A stretch of DNA of 64,000 bases from NCBI RefSeq assembly GCF_032854445.1, contig NC_088295.1, forward strand, positions 15,609,385 to 15,673,384, in the 5' to 3' direction. The DNA is from Liolophura sinensis. Its lineage: Eukaryota; Mollusca; Polyplacophora; Chitonida; Chitonidae. A program made the translations under genes and the position numbers. Under the pieces are notes generated by a model. The model saw nothing but the letters and a program-made list of their open reading frames with translations. It had not been told where the DNA came from and ran no database searches. Below are positions 55,868 through 64,000 of this stretch, piece after piece (within the stretch, counting starts at the first letter, position 1; each line of letters starts with the position of its first letter).

Positions 55868-56128
55868 TTGGGTATGATAATGGGAAATGCCTCTCCGAAC
55901 TTATATCGCCCTGACTTTCCGTCAGAACTTTCATGTTACTCAGTTAAAGTACAAGGACCTCAACTGTGGAACAGTGTGTCAAATCTATACGATCCATTGC
56001 ATTATTCAAGGCTCGAAGCAGATCTGAAACGATGCAGTGCCGGTTGTAATCACTTACTATTGTTTATTCGATATAGCTTTAATAGATCATGGGTTTGTAA
56101 CCTATATTCACTAGGTTTGTATTATTAA
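55868..56128 (+). mobile_element. LINE tail remnant
   Basis: An 86-codon frame contains SVKVQGPQLWNSVSNLYDPL and HYSRLEADLKRC, the GPxLWNSLPxxI...FKxxLK pattern found at the C-terminus of many non-LTR retrotransposon polyproteins. Nothing upstream continues the reverse transcriptase, so it is a short fragment. Confidence 0.55.
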
Positions 56129-56566
56129 ATTATTAACTCTTAAATGCTATGTTTCAACTTTCAACTATTCCTTTCATGAGGTCAACAGCTTACTCAATTT
56201 ATCGAACTGTGACAAAACAAACCTCCCTGGGGTTTTTATATCGCCAGATATTACTTCATATATTTGATTATTGTCTTGGGAATTTATGCTTCTTGCAAGC
56301 TATCTTTATTTGTTGCATTATTTGCTTTGCTAACATATTATGCTGAATAAATCAAACTAATGCCGAGTGGATAGCTTACTTACATAGCACAGTGACTCAG
56401 GAGCTTCTCATCAGCATTTTCCTCCTGGTTCACTCCTGAGCTATTGTTCAAGGAGACTATCCACAATAGCCAGAAAGCAATTAGCTTTGTTTAAGTAGCT
56501 CCATTCGCTTTTTCTTTGTTTTTTTTTCCTTGTTTTTTCTTTTTCTTGATATCTGTAAACAGGTAT

Positions 56567-56800
56567 AGTTGATGTAAACTGGTATAGTTGATGTACACTG
56601 GTATAGGTGATGTACACTGGTATAGCTGATGTAAACTGGTATAGGTGATGTAAACTGGTATAGCTGAGGTAAACTGGTATGCTGATGTAAACAGGTATAG
56701 CTGATGTAAACAGGTATAGCTGATGTAAACTGGTATAGTTGATGTAAACAGGTATAGCTGATGTAAACTGGTATAGTTGATGTAAACTGGTATAGTTCAA
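56567..56800. repeat. 19-bp minisatellite
   Basis: About twelve units of TGATGTAAACTGGTATAGT with G/A and C/T variants. The longer minus-strand frames here are repeat translations. Confidence 0.92.
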
Positions 56801-57383
56801 GGCGGATAGGTGGCTCAGTCATTAAGATTTATAATTAGAAAGCGTTACGTAACATAACCATGGTATTACTTTCAGCATGAAGGAACACTTAAATCATCAG
56901 GGGAAACAAAAGAACGTTACGAGACACAAAAAACGTTACCTGTCTGACGTAAAGGGGACATAGAAAACCAAAGCATACCAACATATACTTTCTCTAACAA
57001 TACGCTAAGCAGGAAATATTGTTACAGGAAAGAACGAACTGAATAATGCATTATTTTCCGGCATCATCAAATGCCAACACGTAACCTACCTGAAAGAAGC
57101 AACAATCCTTCCAGCATTGTTTTCGGTGCAGTAGGATACATATGGTATGGTTTCAGAAATGTCAGTCGCTCGCATTTGTATTGTGAGATTACATTGAAAA
57201 TGCACGAACATGACTGTATGAAACAAGGATTGTATTGAAGCATCCATGGATAAAGGCGCACATGAAGTTATGGTTAACAGATGTTTTTTGAGTCACTAAA
57301 TGCATAACCAAATCACTACTACAAAGCATGGTTGGACTGAGCTGACGCACAATTTTCATCATAATGTTGTAAATTGACATCTG
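56801..57383. other. intergenic stretch, no gene recognised
   Basis: Nothing recognised. Confidence 0.5.
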
Positions 57384-57513
57384 ATGCTTCCGTGGCCGAG
57401 TGGTTAGCGTGTTAGCATAATGACTCAATAGCCTCTCAGCAATGCCGTAGCTGGTTATGCAGCTCATGCTTGATTTCTCTCCAGTCGCACATGAGAAGAT
57501 CTGTAAGCAAGCC
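57384..57513 (+). mobile_element. SINE copy 16, 5' half only
   Basis: Head GCTTCCGTGGCCGAGTGGTT, then GACTCAATAGCCTCTCAGCA and CTCCAGTCGCACATGAGAAG. The 3' half and tail are absent, the opposite of the usual truncation, so it was probably lost by deletion after insertion. Confidence 0.8.
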
Positions 57514-58145
57514 ACTTAACTCTGTAAAAAGGGTGTTGGGTTTTGTATGTTGCATATCATTTGGGTTTTAAATGGTTATGTTAACGAAGTAAATCGTGAC
57601 TCTTACATTATAAACTGAATATGTCTGATCCACAGGACTTCGGTCAACGTTCATTAAAACAAGGGTAGCAAAAACATTTCTCGGTCAAAGTTATTCACTA
57701 ACGGCAGGTGTACTTATCTACTCTATTATTCTTAAATTTGGCAATAAAATAATTATGTTAATGCAATCGCATGTTGTTCAGGAAAAAACATGATAGCAAT
57801 TTGGCATTGGGTAGTCCAGTTGAGTTAGTCTCTGTAACATTTCTTTGTGTGACGTTAAGTCATGATCATTCATTCATTCTCTGTAATAATTTTGTGTGTG
57901 ACAAGCGGTATTTTCTCTGTTACCTTGAACGATTATTCATGCTGACGAACTGAACCATCACAGAGGCATGTACACTAAGCCAGCCACATGACAGGACCCT
58001 TGTGGTAACGGTAAATGTCCTAAATATTCGGAAACTCATTATTTATAAATATAGTGTAGTATTAGGTTTGGAATAAGCACACAAAATTTTGACCGTAATT
58101 TTAAACCTTATATCTCCCGAACAAGTGGTTTATTCTCTCTTCATC
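57514..58145. other. intergenic stretch, no gene recognised
   Basis: AT-rich, nothing recognised. Confidence 0.5.
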
Positions 58146-58157
58146 TTAATCTATGGA

Positions 58158-58304
58158 CGTGGGAAGGTCTGGCAGCAACCTGCGGATGGTCGTGGGTTTC
58201 CCCCGGGCTGTGCCCGGTTTCCACCCACCATAATGCTGGCCGCCGTCGTATAAGTGAAATATTCTTAAGTAAGGCGTAAAACACCAATCAAATAAATAAA
58301 TAAA
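58158..58304 (+). mobile_element. SINE copy 17, 5'-truncated, with target duplication
   Basis: Starts CGTGGGAAGGTCTGGCAGCA and ends AAATAAATAAA. Flanked by TTAATCTATGGA at 58146-58157 and TTAATCTATAGA at 58305-58316 (one mismatch). Confidence 0.9.
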
Positions 58305-58729
58305 TTAATCTATAGATACGAATTTCCTTGCACAGTATTGTTAAATGTTAGGTGCCAATACTGCGTAAAAAGAAAGAAGAAGATTTACTGTACTACGAGT
58401 AAAAGTCACACGTGATATGTATCATTTAATGACGTTTTTACACTGTACTCGTTGACCTCTTCCTTGTTCCCCACTGACCTGAATGGCAGGGTTACCTACA
58501 GGTGGCCAAAATCGCGTGTGGACAAGTTTGTCTCGAACATGTAAAAACGTTGACACTTAATCGCAAATGCGTTCTATCCATGTCTGAGGGATTATACATG
58601 ACGCTGACAATTGGACAGTAAAAGAAATTATACATGTTGTGTTTATCACAAATTTAGAATATAAGGGACCAATTGACGTTGTTGAATGGCCATTCTGTTC
58701 TTGTATCTTCGCGTGAATGTCACCACTCC

Positions 58730-58814
58730 ATGCCAATGATCCGATCTACAGTGCTCACCTTACTTCTGCTGCTGCTGATTTCGTCTCAAGTCAACGGCCA
58801 ATTCCGACGACGAG
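58730..58814 (+). CDS. galaxin-like gene exon 1: signal peptide
   Basis: The ATG at 58730 and a second in-frame ATG at 58736 both precede a strong hydrophobic run of leucines and an SSQVNGQ cleavage-like region. Ends CGACGACGAG|GTATTA in phase 1. Confidence 0.7.
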
Positions 58815-61800
58815 GTATTATAGATAATTAACTGGACTCATTGGGTCTTGCTTCTTCGCTAGTGAAAGATACAACAATTGTGAAAATTATTACATCATTC
58901 GTGATATGTTTTACTGTTCATCGAGCATCTAGAATAACTCATTGCAGAATTAACCCTTGTAGAACAGAATTACTATGATGGCTTTTGTTATACCTTCTCA
59001 GCCATACCATGTATGGGACGATTTCAAAGCATACCAAATAAGCATTATGCATGGCAATGAAATATGGGTCATTAGACTAAGCTTTTGAGAAGGCTTTTCC
59101 CGATAACAGAAGGATTCTTCTCTGTGGACCGGGTTAGGTTACCTGCTGTCTAATCCTTTAATTTGAAAAACGCACCTCCGTGAAAGTTAACGCTTCATCA
59201 TTGTGATGTAGTGATGCGTCTTTGGTTTTGTCATTGTGCAGTGTAGTTAATTTTGGTCTGTACAGACGTTCCGTTTGACTCGTAAATTTTCGTACAAGTT
59301 ACATTTAAGTATCTGGGCAACGCTATTTAAAAACCGCACATACTTCCTTCTGGACTATTTCATCCATTAACTGGAATCGATGAGCACTGATGCTTTGACT
59401 CATGATGATGAGTTCAATACCAGACCATGTGTAAAAATCACAATTAAGACTCAAACGCTTTGGCAATAGTGATGTTCTTCCAAACACAGAGAAACAGGTA
59501 CAATGGCGTGAGAGTACTGTGTGTGTCCAATACTAAGGCAGGATAACAGTTGCATCCAGGTCTAACACAACCAAACCAGCCTACACACATACACACAGGT
59601 TATTCACATATACTGGTTTCCTCTCCGGCCGTATGTGGAAAGGTCTTACAGCAACCTGCGGATGGTCGTGGGTTTCCCCCGAAACCCACGGGCTGTGCCC
59701 GGTTTCCTCCCACCATAATAATGGCCGCCGTCGTATAAGTGAAATATTCTTGAGTACGGGGTAAAACACCAATCAAATAAATAAATAAATAAATTATTCA
59801 CATATACATTTAAATCAACTTTTATTAGCTACTGGTGAATGTTTCAAACCTTGTTTCCGTCATTGTCCAATGCGCTTTACTTATAAGTCACACTTATTGG
59901 CACAATTCATTGCCATTTTTTCACATACAGATTCTCCAAACACAGTCCCATTGAGATTATAATTATGTATAAAACTGTGTTTACCAGGATATATATGACT
60001 CCTGGTTCTTGTGCTTGATTCTTCTTTTCATACCTTTCTGATATTGCCACTATGTTTATATTTCAGGATGCGCCGGGAACCTGGTACGCGCTGGTCAGAT
60101 GTGCTGCAGCGGGAACCTTGTATCGCGACGAGGCCTTCGGCCTGCTTGCTGTAGCGGCAATGGTTACGACGCCAGCGTATTCACATGCTGTGGTAGGAGT
60201 TTGTATAGGACCATACCTATATTTCCCTGGCAAAGACGGTATATCTGTTGCGGGAGAGTGCCTATTCGAGTCACACCATTCAGAAGACGATGTTAACGTG
60301 CGCATTAAACTAGAGGAATATACTATATAGCACACATAAACGGTATATTTGACACAAAAATTGTACGCACCCTGACATATTCTGAGGAAGATCGGAAACC
60401 ATGCATTTTTTTCTGAAAGTGTGGTTGACATATACTGTGAATCTTACAAGAGCTATTCATCCTCATTGTGGATTGTACGGAAAAGTCAATATTGTTAAAA
60501 TATGAGGGCAAACTTTAAAGTTCATTAATAAATTTCAAGGACACGTATTTGTCAGCTTTATTAAAGTGACAACAGCCCAATTTGTGTATATTTGTCTCGT
60601 TTACTTTTCTAATCATTGTCTTTTTCAGTGTCATTGTAGTCATTATTTCAGTTAGATGATTAAGTAAAGCTTTTTGTTAAATGGTGACAAACTTTCTTTC
60701 AAAACCTCTTATAAATGAAAATAGCCATGGCTTATATCATGAAAATTAAAAATGTCGCGTTTGTACCTTATCTAAGCGTATGTTAGAATGTTGAGTTCAA
60801 CAACGCAGATTTATCTACAGCAAAACAAACACACTCCCCCATGAAAAGTTGTCACAGAATACGACGTCGATCCACACAGATTCATTATTGCCAATGAAAA
60901 GATGCCCTTTATCAGGTACATGAACTAACAACGCCTCGATCAATACCCGACACATCTGTCATGCCTACATTTATACACCTCATAACACGTCGTCAAACAC
61001 AGGCCTCAGGAGTCTCTTTCAAGAGATGCCCCTTGATTTGTGTGTCTGTATAACGAGTCAGAAGTCGGAAATATAGGAACAATTGTAAATGCGCCTCTAT
61101 GCAAAACAAACGAAAAACAACATAAAAAGTCTGGTTGAAAGAGTCAACTCACTTGTAATGTTAATAGATGGAATTTGTGTAAAGGATTCAGATGTATTTT
61201 ACGTGCTTCATTAATGTAGATTCTTGCTTTAATCTTCTGGCCTCATGTAGGTGATGTAACGTTAACACCAGTGTGTTCATTCAGATATCATTCAAAGGTG
61301 GGCTCATCTTTCTCATCTCGTCTCCAACATTAATGATTAGTGTTTCTCTGTTTGACCGAGAATTGTAAGTAATTCCAGGAAGTCATGATGGCACATATGC
61401 GAGGACGGGGGCCACGTTAAACTGTCACTGTTATTTAGCTGAATATAGATAAAGGCGGTAATGGAGCGGTGACTAACATCGTTTGTTTGTAATTAGTGGC
61501 AAAAAATGAACTTGGGATGACGCAATTTACATACACATCCAATAATCAAACATGAAGTATGAGTTAAGTTACAGTACTTTTTTATTACAAATTTGGAAAT
61601 TACCACAATTTCATAACAAGCAAATAAAATATTAAATAACAAAAATTAACCATTACAACAAAAGAGTCACCCTATTTGACCATGAACCCTGCTTAATTAA
61701 CTCTGGTATTGCCCATTTGAGACGACCAAATAACCATTGTATATTTTCTCTTCATTGAGTGCAGGCATAAGGCTACAGTTGACTTTCTTGGAAACATACG

Positions 61801-63624
61801 CTTTCTATGGCCGGTGAATGGCATTGATGACAAATTCCAAGCTGTGGTTTGCGTCGTCTGATGTTTAGCTGTGCAGAATACAAGTCAGTTTACATTCTTG
61901 GTTCCTGTTACATTCAGTTTCTATTGATACCGACTGACAGCCGCCTCTGGCTTCATCAAGTTTCCTTCTGTTCTGGCCACACGTCAGTTCACAATCGTGA
62001 TACTCGTAACATTCAGTTTCTATTGGTGCTGACTGACATCAAATTTCAAGCCGTTACTGGATTCATCATATTCCTGGCTATACCAGAACACATGTTTGGC
62101 CAGTGTGGGAATACCGCTGACTTAGTGTTTGTCTCGTAATCCCAACTTATAAAAGCGCCAATATAGCAGTGGAGCAATTTTACTGCGGTCGTTAATTAGA
62201 ATCAGGTGTTTCAGATTCGTCATGATCATGATGATGCTCGTGGTCGTGTATTAGTTGTAATAACCCGTCTCGTGGATTTCTTATTCGTTGTGATCAAAAT
62301 GATGCTCGTTGTCGTTTAATAGCTGTGATAACCCGTCTCGTTGATTTTTCATTCGTTGTGATCATGATGATGTTTGTGGTTGTTTGTTAGCAGTGTCTCG
62401 TTGATTTCTGATTCGCCACGATCACGTTGATGCTCGTTCTTGTTTGTTAGCTGTGATAACCTGTCTCGTGGATTTCAAATTCGTCGTGATCATGACGATG
62501 CTCGTGGTCATCGTCCTCCCTGTCCCTCCCAAACTTCTCCGCACTTGAGGGATCCCCATGCCCCCGACCCTGACTGCCTGCCCCACACCCCTGCACTATA
62601 CACACGGCTGAACCAATAGGTTCGCAAATACCTGCAACAACCAAAGACAAAGCGTCTGAACAAGCTGTATATACAAATGTTAACGTACAGGCAAAGAGTG
62701 ATATGGGAGTCGTATTACGGAGAGTCCAAACTAGTGCCTAGCAAAGGAATGTAAGTAGGTATGTATCCTTAGGGGTTTAACGTCGTAATTAACAATGTTT
62801 CATATGACGACGAGGAATCATTAGGTGTGTATACATATTTTTTGTCTCCTTACGACAGGACGAGTCCATGCCGCCAAAGAGTTGCCACGACTGAAGTATC
62901 ATGCCGAAGTCACCAGACATGACACCCCATCCAGTCACATTATACTGACACCGGGCCAATCAGTCTGCTATCTTAAAATCAGTGCTCTCAGTGCTGAACG
63001 CCAAGCGCGGGGCAGCAGCAAGTACTATAACAAGTCTTTGGTATGACCCGGCCCGGGTTTGATATCGAGGTTTCAAAACCTCGACTATATCTTTATTTAT
63101 ATACAAATACGCTTAATGGAGCGTTGTGACATCTCTGTAAAATGTTTCACAAGAAAACACTCTGGCCATGGTCTTTTCTATGCAACATTTCCTAATACGG
63201 GAAGGTATTACCACGTGATCGCGTGTAGCAACGGAAGCAGATTTTCAGTAGTTATTTTAGCAGTGACTAGTGAGAAGTTGTCTCTAGTTGATTTAGTGGA
63301 GTTCTCGAATTCGGATTGCGGATCCGGTGTGACCAAAGAGTATATCCTCTAGTTCTCTAAATAATGGTAATGTCTGCTCAATGTCGTCATGATGATGATG
63401 ATATAGTTAATCGCGCCTGTCATGTCATATCGGGAAATGCTGCACCATCGTCCGTATGCATTATCTGTCGAAACAGTTCATATTGTTTCATAATTTTTTG
63501 GAGAAGGCAAGGCTTGTCTGCAAAATACTTGTTATTACATTTCATATTTGTTGTCTCCTTATTGCAGAAATTCTTAATACTTGGTCCATATACAGATGAC
63601 AGAAGATACAATACAGAAGATTAG
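58730..63624 (+). CDS. secreted galaxin-like Cys-rich protein, small (spliced)
   Basis: Three to four exons join in frame into about 148 residues. Exon 1 gives a signal peptide, MPMIRSTVLTLLLLLLISSQ then VNGQFRRR. Exon 2 carries cysteine pairs: CAGNLVRAGQMCCSGN, PACCSGNGYDASVFTCCGRV. The spacing CC-x4-Y-D-x5-CC and the following CCGxVH are the repeat style of galaxins, extracellular matrix proteins known from coral skeletons and from shells and tissues of other animals. Exon 3 has only one Cys and no further repeats. Exon 4 is inferred. Function here is unknown; a secreted matrix or mucus role is inference from the fold family. An Arg-rich FRRR site after the signal peptide could be a processing site. 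Confidence 0.6.
59614..59793 (+). mobile_element. SINE copy 18, 5'-truncated, 14-bp target duplication
   Basis: Flanked by TTATTCACATATAC at 59600-59613 and 59794-59807, perfect. Starts TGGTTTCCTCTCCGGCCGTA. At 59671-59692 it contains an extra palindromic stretch, GTGGGTTTCCCCCGAAACCC plus AC, that other copies lack. It lies in intron 1 of the galaxin-like gene. Confidence 0.96.
60067..60192 (+). CDS. galaxin-like gene exon 2: di-cysteine repeats
   Basis: Exon of 126 nt after TTATATTTCAG, phase 1 to 1, donor G|GTAGGA. It encodes CAGNLVRAGQMCCSGNLVSR, RGLRPACCSGNGYDASVFTC and C. Three CC pairs within 41 codons. The base composition is visibly more GC-rich than the flanks, as expected for a real exon. 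Confidence 0.8.
60193..61824 (+). other. intron 2 of the galaxin-like gene, first part
   Basis: AT-rich, nothing recognised. I looked for further CC-pair exons here and saw none. Confidence 0.5.
61825..62110. repeat. diverged tandem repeat, about 120 bp
   Basis: Two to three copies sharing CATTCAGTTTCTATTG, then CTGACTGACA and a CTGGCTTCATC or CTGGATTCATC word. Confidence 0.6.
62215..62520 (-). repeat. 75-bp minisatellite seeded from a terminal exon
   Basis: Read on the minus strand, the coding end of the exon at 62447-62631 (CACGAGCATCGTCATGATCA, then GAAATCCACGAGACAGGTTA and the stop) is the first unit; about three to four further copies follow downstream with decay. The most distal copy still reads HDHEHHHDHDESE. 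Confidence 0.85.
62447..62631 (-). CDS. terminal exon of an unrecognised Cys-containing protein, acidic/His-rich tail
   Basis: A strong acceptor TTGGTTGTTGCAG precedes GTATTTGCGAACC. In the frame where GT ends a split codon it encodes ICEPIGSAVCIVQGCGAGSQ, GRGHGDPSSAEKFGRDREDD, DHEHRHDHDEFEIHETGYHS and TAA at 62447-62449. The alternating Asp, Glu and His at the end could bind metal ions (inference). The same opening, ICEP...C...Q, occurs in the exon at 63847-63908, so both are probably 3' ends of one gene (alternative last exons) or of tandem paralogues. Family not recognised. Confidence 0.6.
62859..63046 (+). CDS. galaxin-like gene exon 3
   Basis: Acceptor CTCCTTACGACAG, entered in phase 1. 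It encodes RVHAAKELPRLKYHAEVTRH, DTPSSHIILTPGQSVCYLKI and SALSAERQARGSSKYYNKSL. It may end at its own stop (GTA TGA, 63041-63046), or be spliced at 63040 where the same bases form a donor, TTG|GTATGA. The second reading is in phase with an acceptor at 63561-63567. I do not recognise a domain; a weak likeness to NTR-type beta strands is only an impression. Confidence 0.55.
63568..63624 (+). CDS. galaxin-like gene, possible exon 4
   Basis: Acceptor CTCCTTATTGCAG, phase 0. It gives KFLILGPYTDDRRYNTED and TAG. The acceptor tract resembles that of exon 3. Supported only by splice consensus and phase. Confidence 0.4.
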   Translation, partial: KFLILGPYTDDRRYNTED

Positions 63625-63759
63625 AGTTAATACAAGGAAAGGTGCACATGTTCACACTTCTGGAAGATCACTACACAACACACCGTTCACGTCCTTTCCA
63701 GTGATAAAACCAACTTGAACACGAACCACTGAGTTTCAGATGTATATACAAACAGAACA

Positions 63760-63765
63760 TTTATT
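63760..63765 (-). terminator. candidate polyadenylation signal
   Basis: AATAAA on the minus strand (TTTATT as given), 81 bases after the stop of the exon at 63847-63908. Confidence 0.45.
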
Positions 63766-63846
63766 CAACTGAACAAATATACAGCTATTTTAAAATCACA
63801 TGTTCGTATCACAAAATCGATTCTGCAACTAAATAATCAGTTACAA

Positions 63847-63908
63847 TCACTGAACACAAGGGGCTACTTGGTTCCTGCACCTGCGAGAATTCAGAGGTTC
63901 ACAAATAC
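63847..63908 (-). CDS. terminal exon homologous to the one at 62447-62631
   Basis: Acceptor CTGATTTCCAG, then, in the same phase as its sibling, ICEPLNSRRCRNQVAPCVQ and TGA at 63847-63849. A polyadenylation signal lies about 80 bases on. The shared start GTATTTGYGAACCT and the spaced Cys residues tie it to the downstream exon; this one lacks the acidic/His tail. Upstream exons lie right of the window. Confidence 0.55.
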
Positions 63909-64000
63909 CTGGAAATCAGAAAAGAAACCAAAAAATCTAAGAATACATCAAGAGTTACAACAGCTGCTTCTTTGGAGTGATAATTAACCATTGTCGCGTG

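Noticed and set aside
56441-56822. two long minus-strand frames
   Set aside because: Translations of the 19-bp minisatellite.

Overview
The window is animal nuclear DNA, AT-rich and intron-rich, with no prokaryotic features. A tRNA-headed SINE is scattered through it, with a 3' body reading GCCGTCGTATAAGTGAAATA and an AAATAAATAAA tail. The word TACATGTA is abundant. Both traits, and a galaxin-like gene, point to a mollusc or another lophotrochozoan; that taxonomic call is inference.

Region 1 (1-24 kb, + strand) holds the 3' half of an ABCC1/MRP1-like ABC transporter gene; the 5' half lies left of the window. Exons encode the NBD1-to-MSD2 linker, a transmembrane exon, then four alternative versions of one 311-nt membrane-domain exon, then the rest of MSD2, the full second nucleotide-binding domain and the stop codon. 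The cassettes share phases (1 in, 0 out), so exactly one must be chosen per mRNA. The third cassette is one base short in a T run and is frame-broken as it stands.

Region 2 (24-31 kb) is gene-poor: SINEs, a LINE remnant split by a SINE with a clean target duplication, a terminal-inverted-repeat element and minisatellites.

Region 3 (53.6-31.6 kb, - strand) is an apparently complete 15-exon GABA-B receptor gene, closest to subunit 2 in its membrane domain, predicted at about 781 residues. It lacks both cysteines of a conserved lobe-1 pair and has almost no cytoplasmic tail. Its 6.6-kb first intron carries a 51-bp satellite with a 102-bp higher-order unit, open on both strands.

Region 4 (54-64 kb) has SINEs, a LINE tail fragment, a small + strand secreted protein with galaxin-like di-cysteine repeats (58.7-63.6 kb), and two homologous - strand terminal exons of a Cys-containing protein whose upstream part is right of the window.

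The most unusual pattern crosses genes: tandem repeats or duplications seeded from exon edges, with splice donor, acceptor or stop codon inside the unit. I see it at four ABC transporter exons, one GABA-B receptor exon and one terminal exon at 62.4 kb. All calls are by reading; no search or alignment was run.
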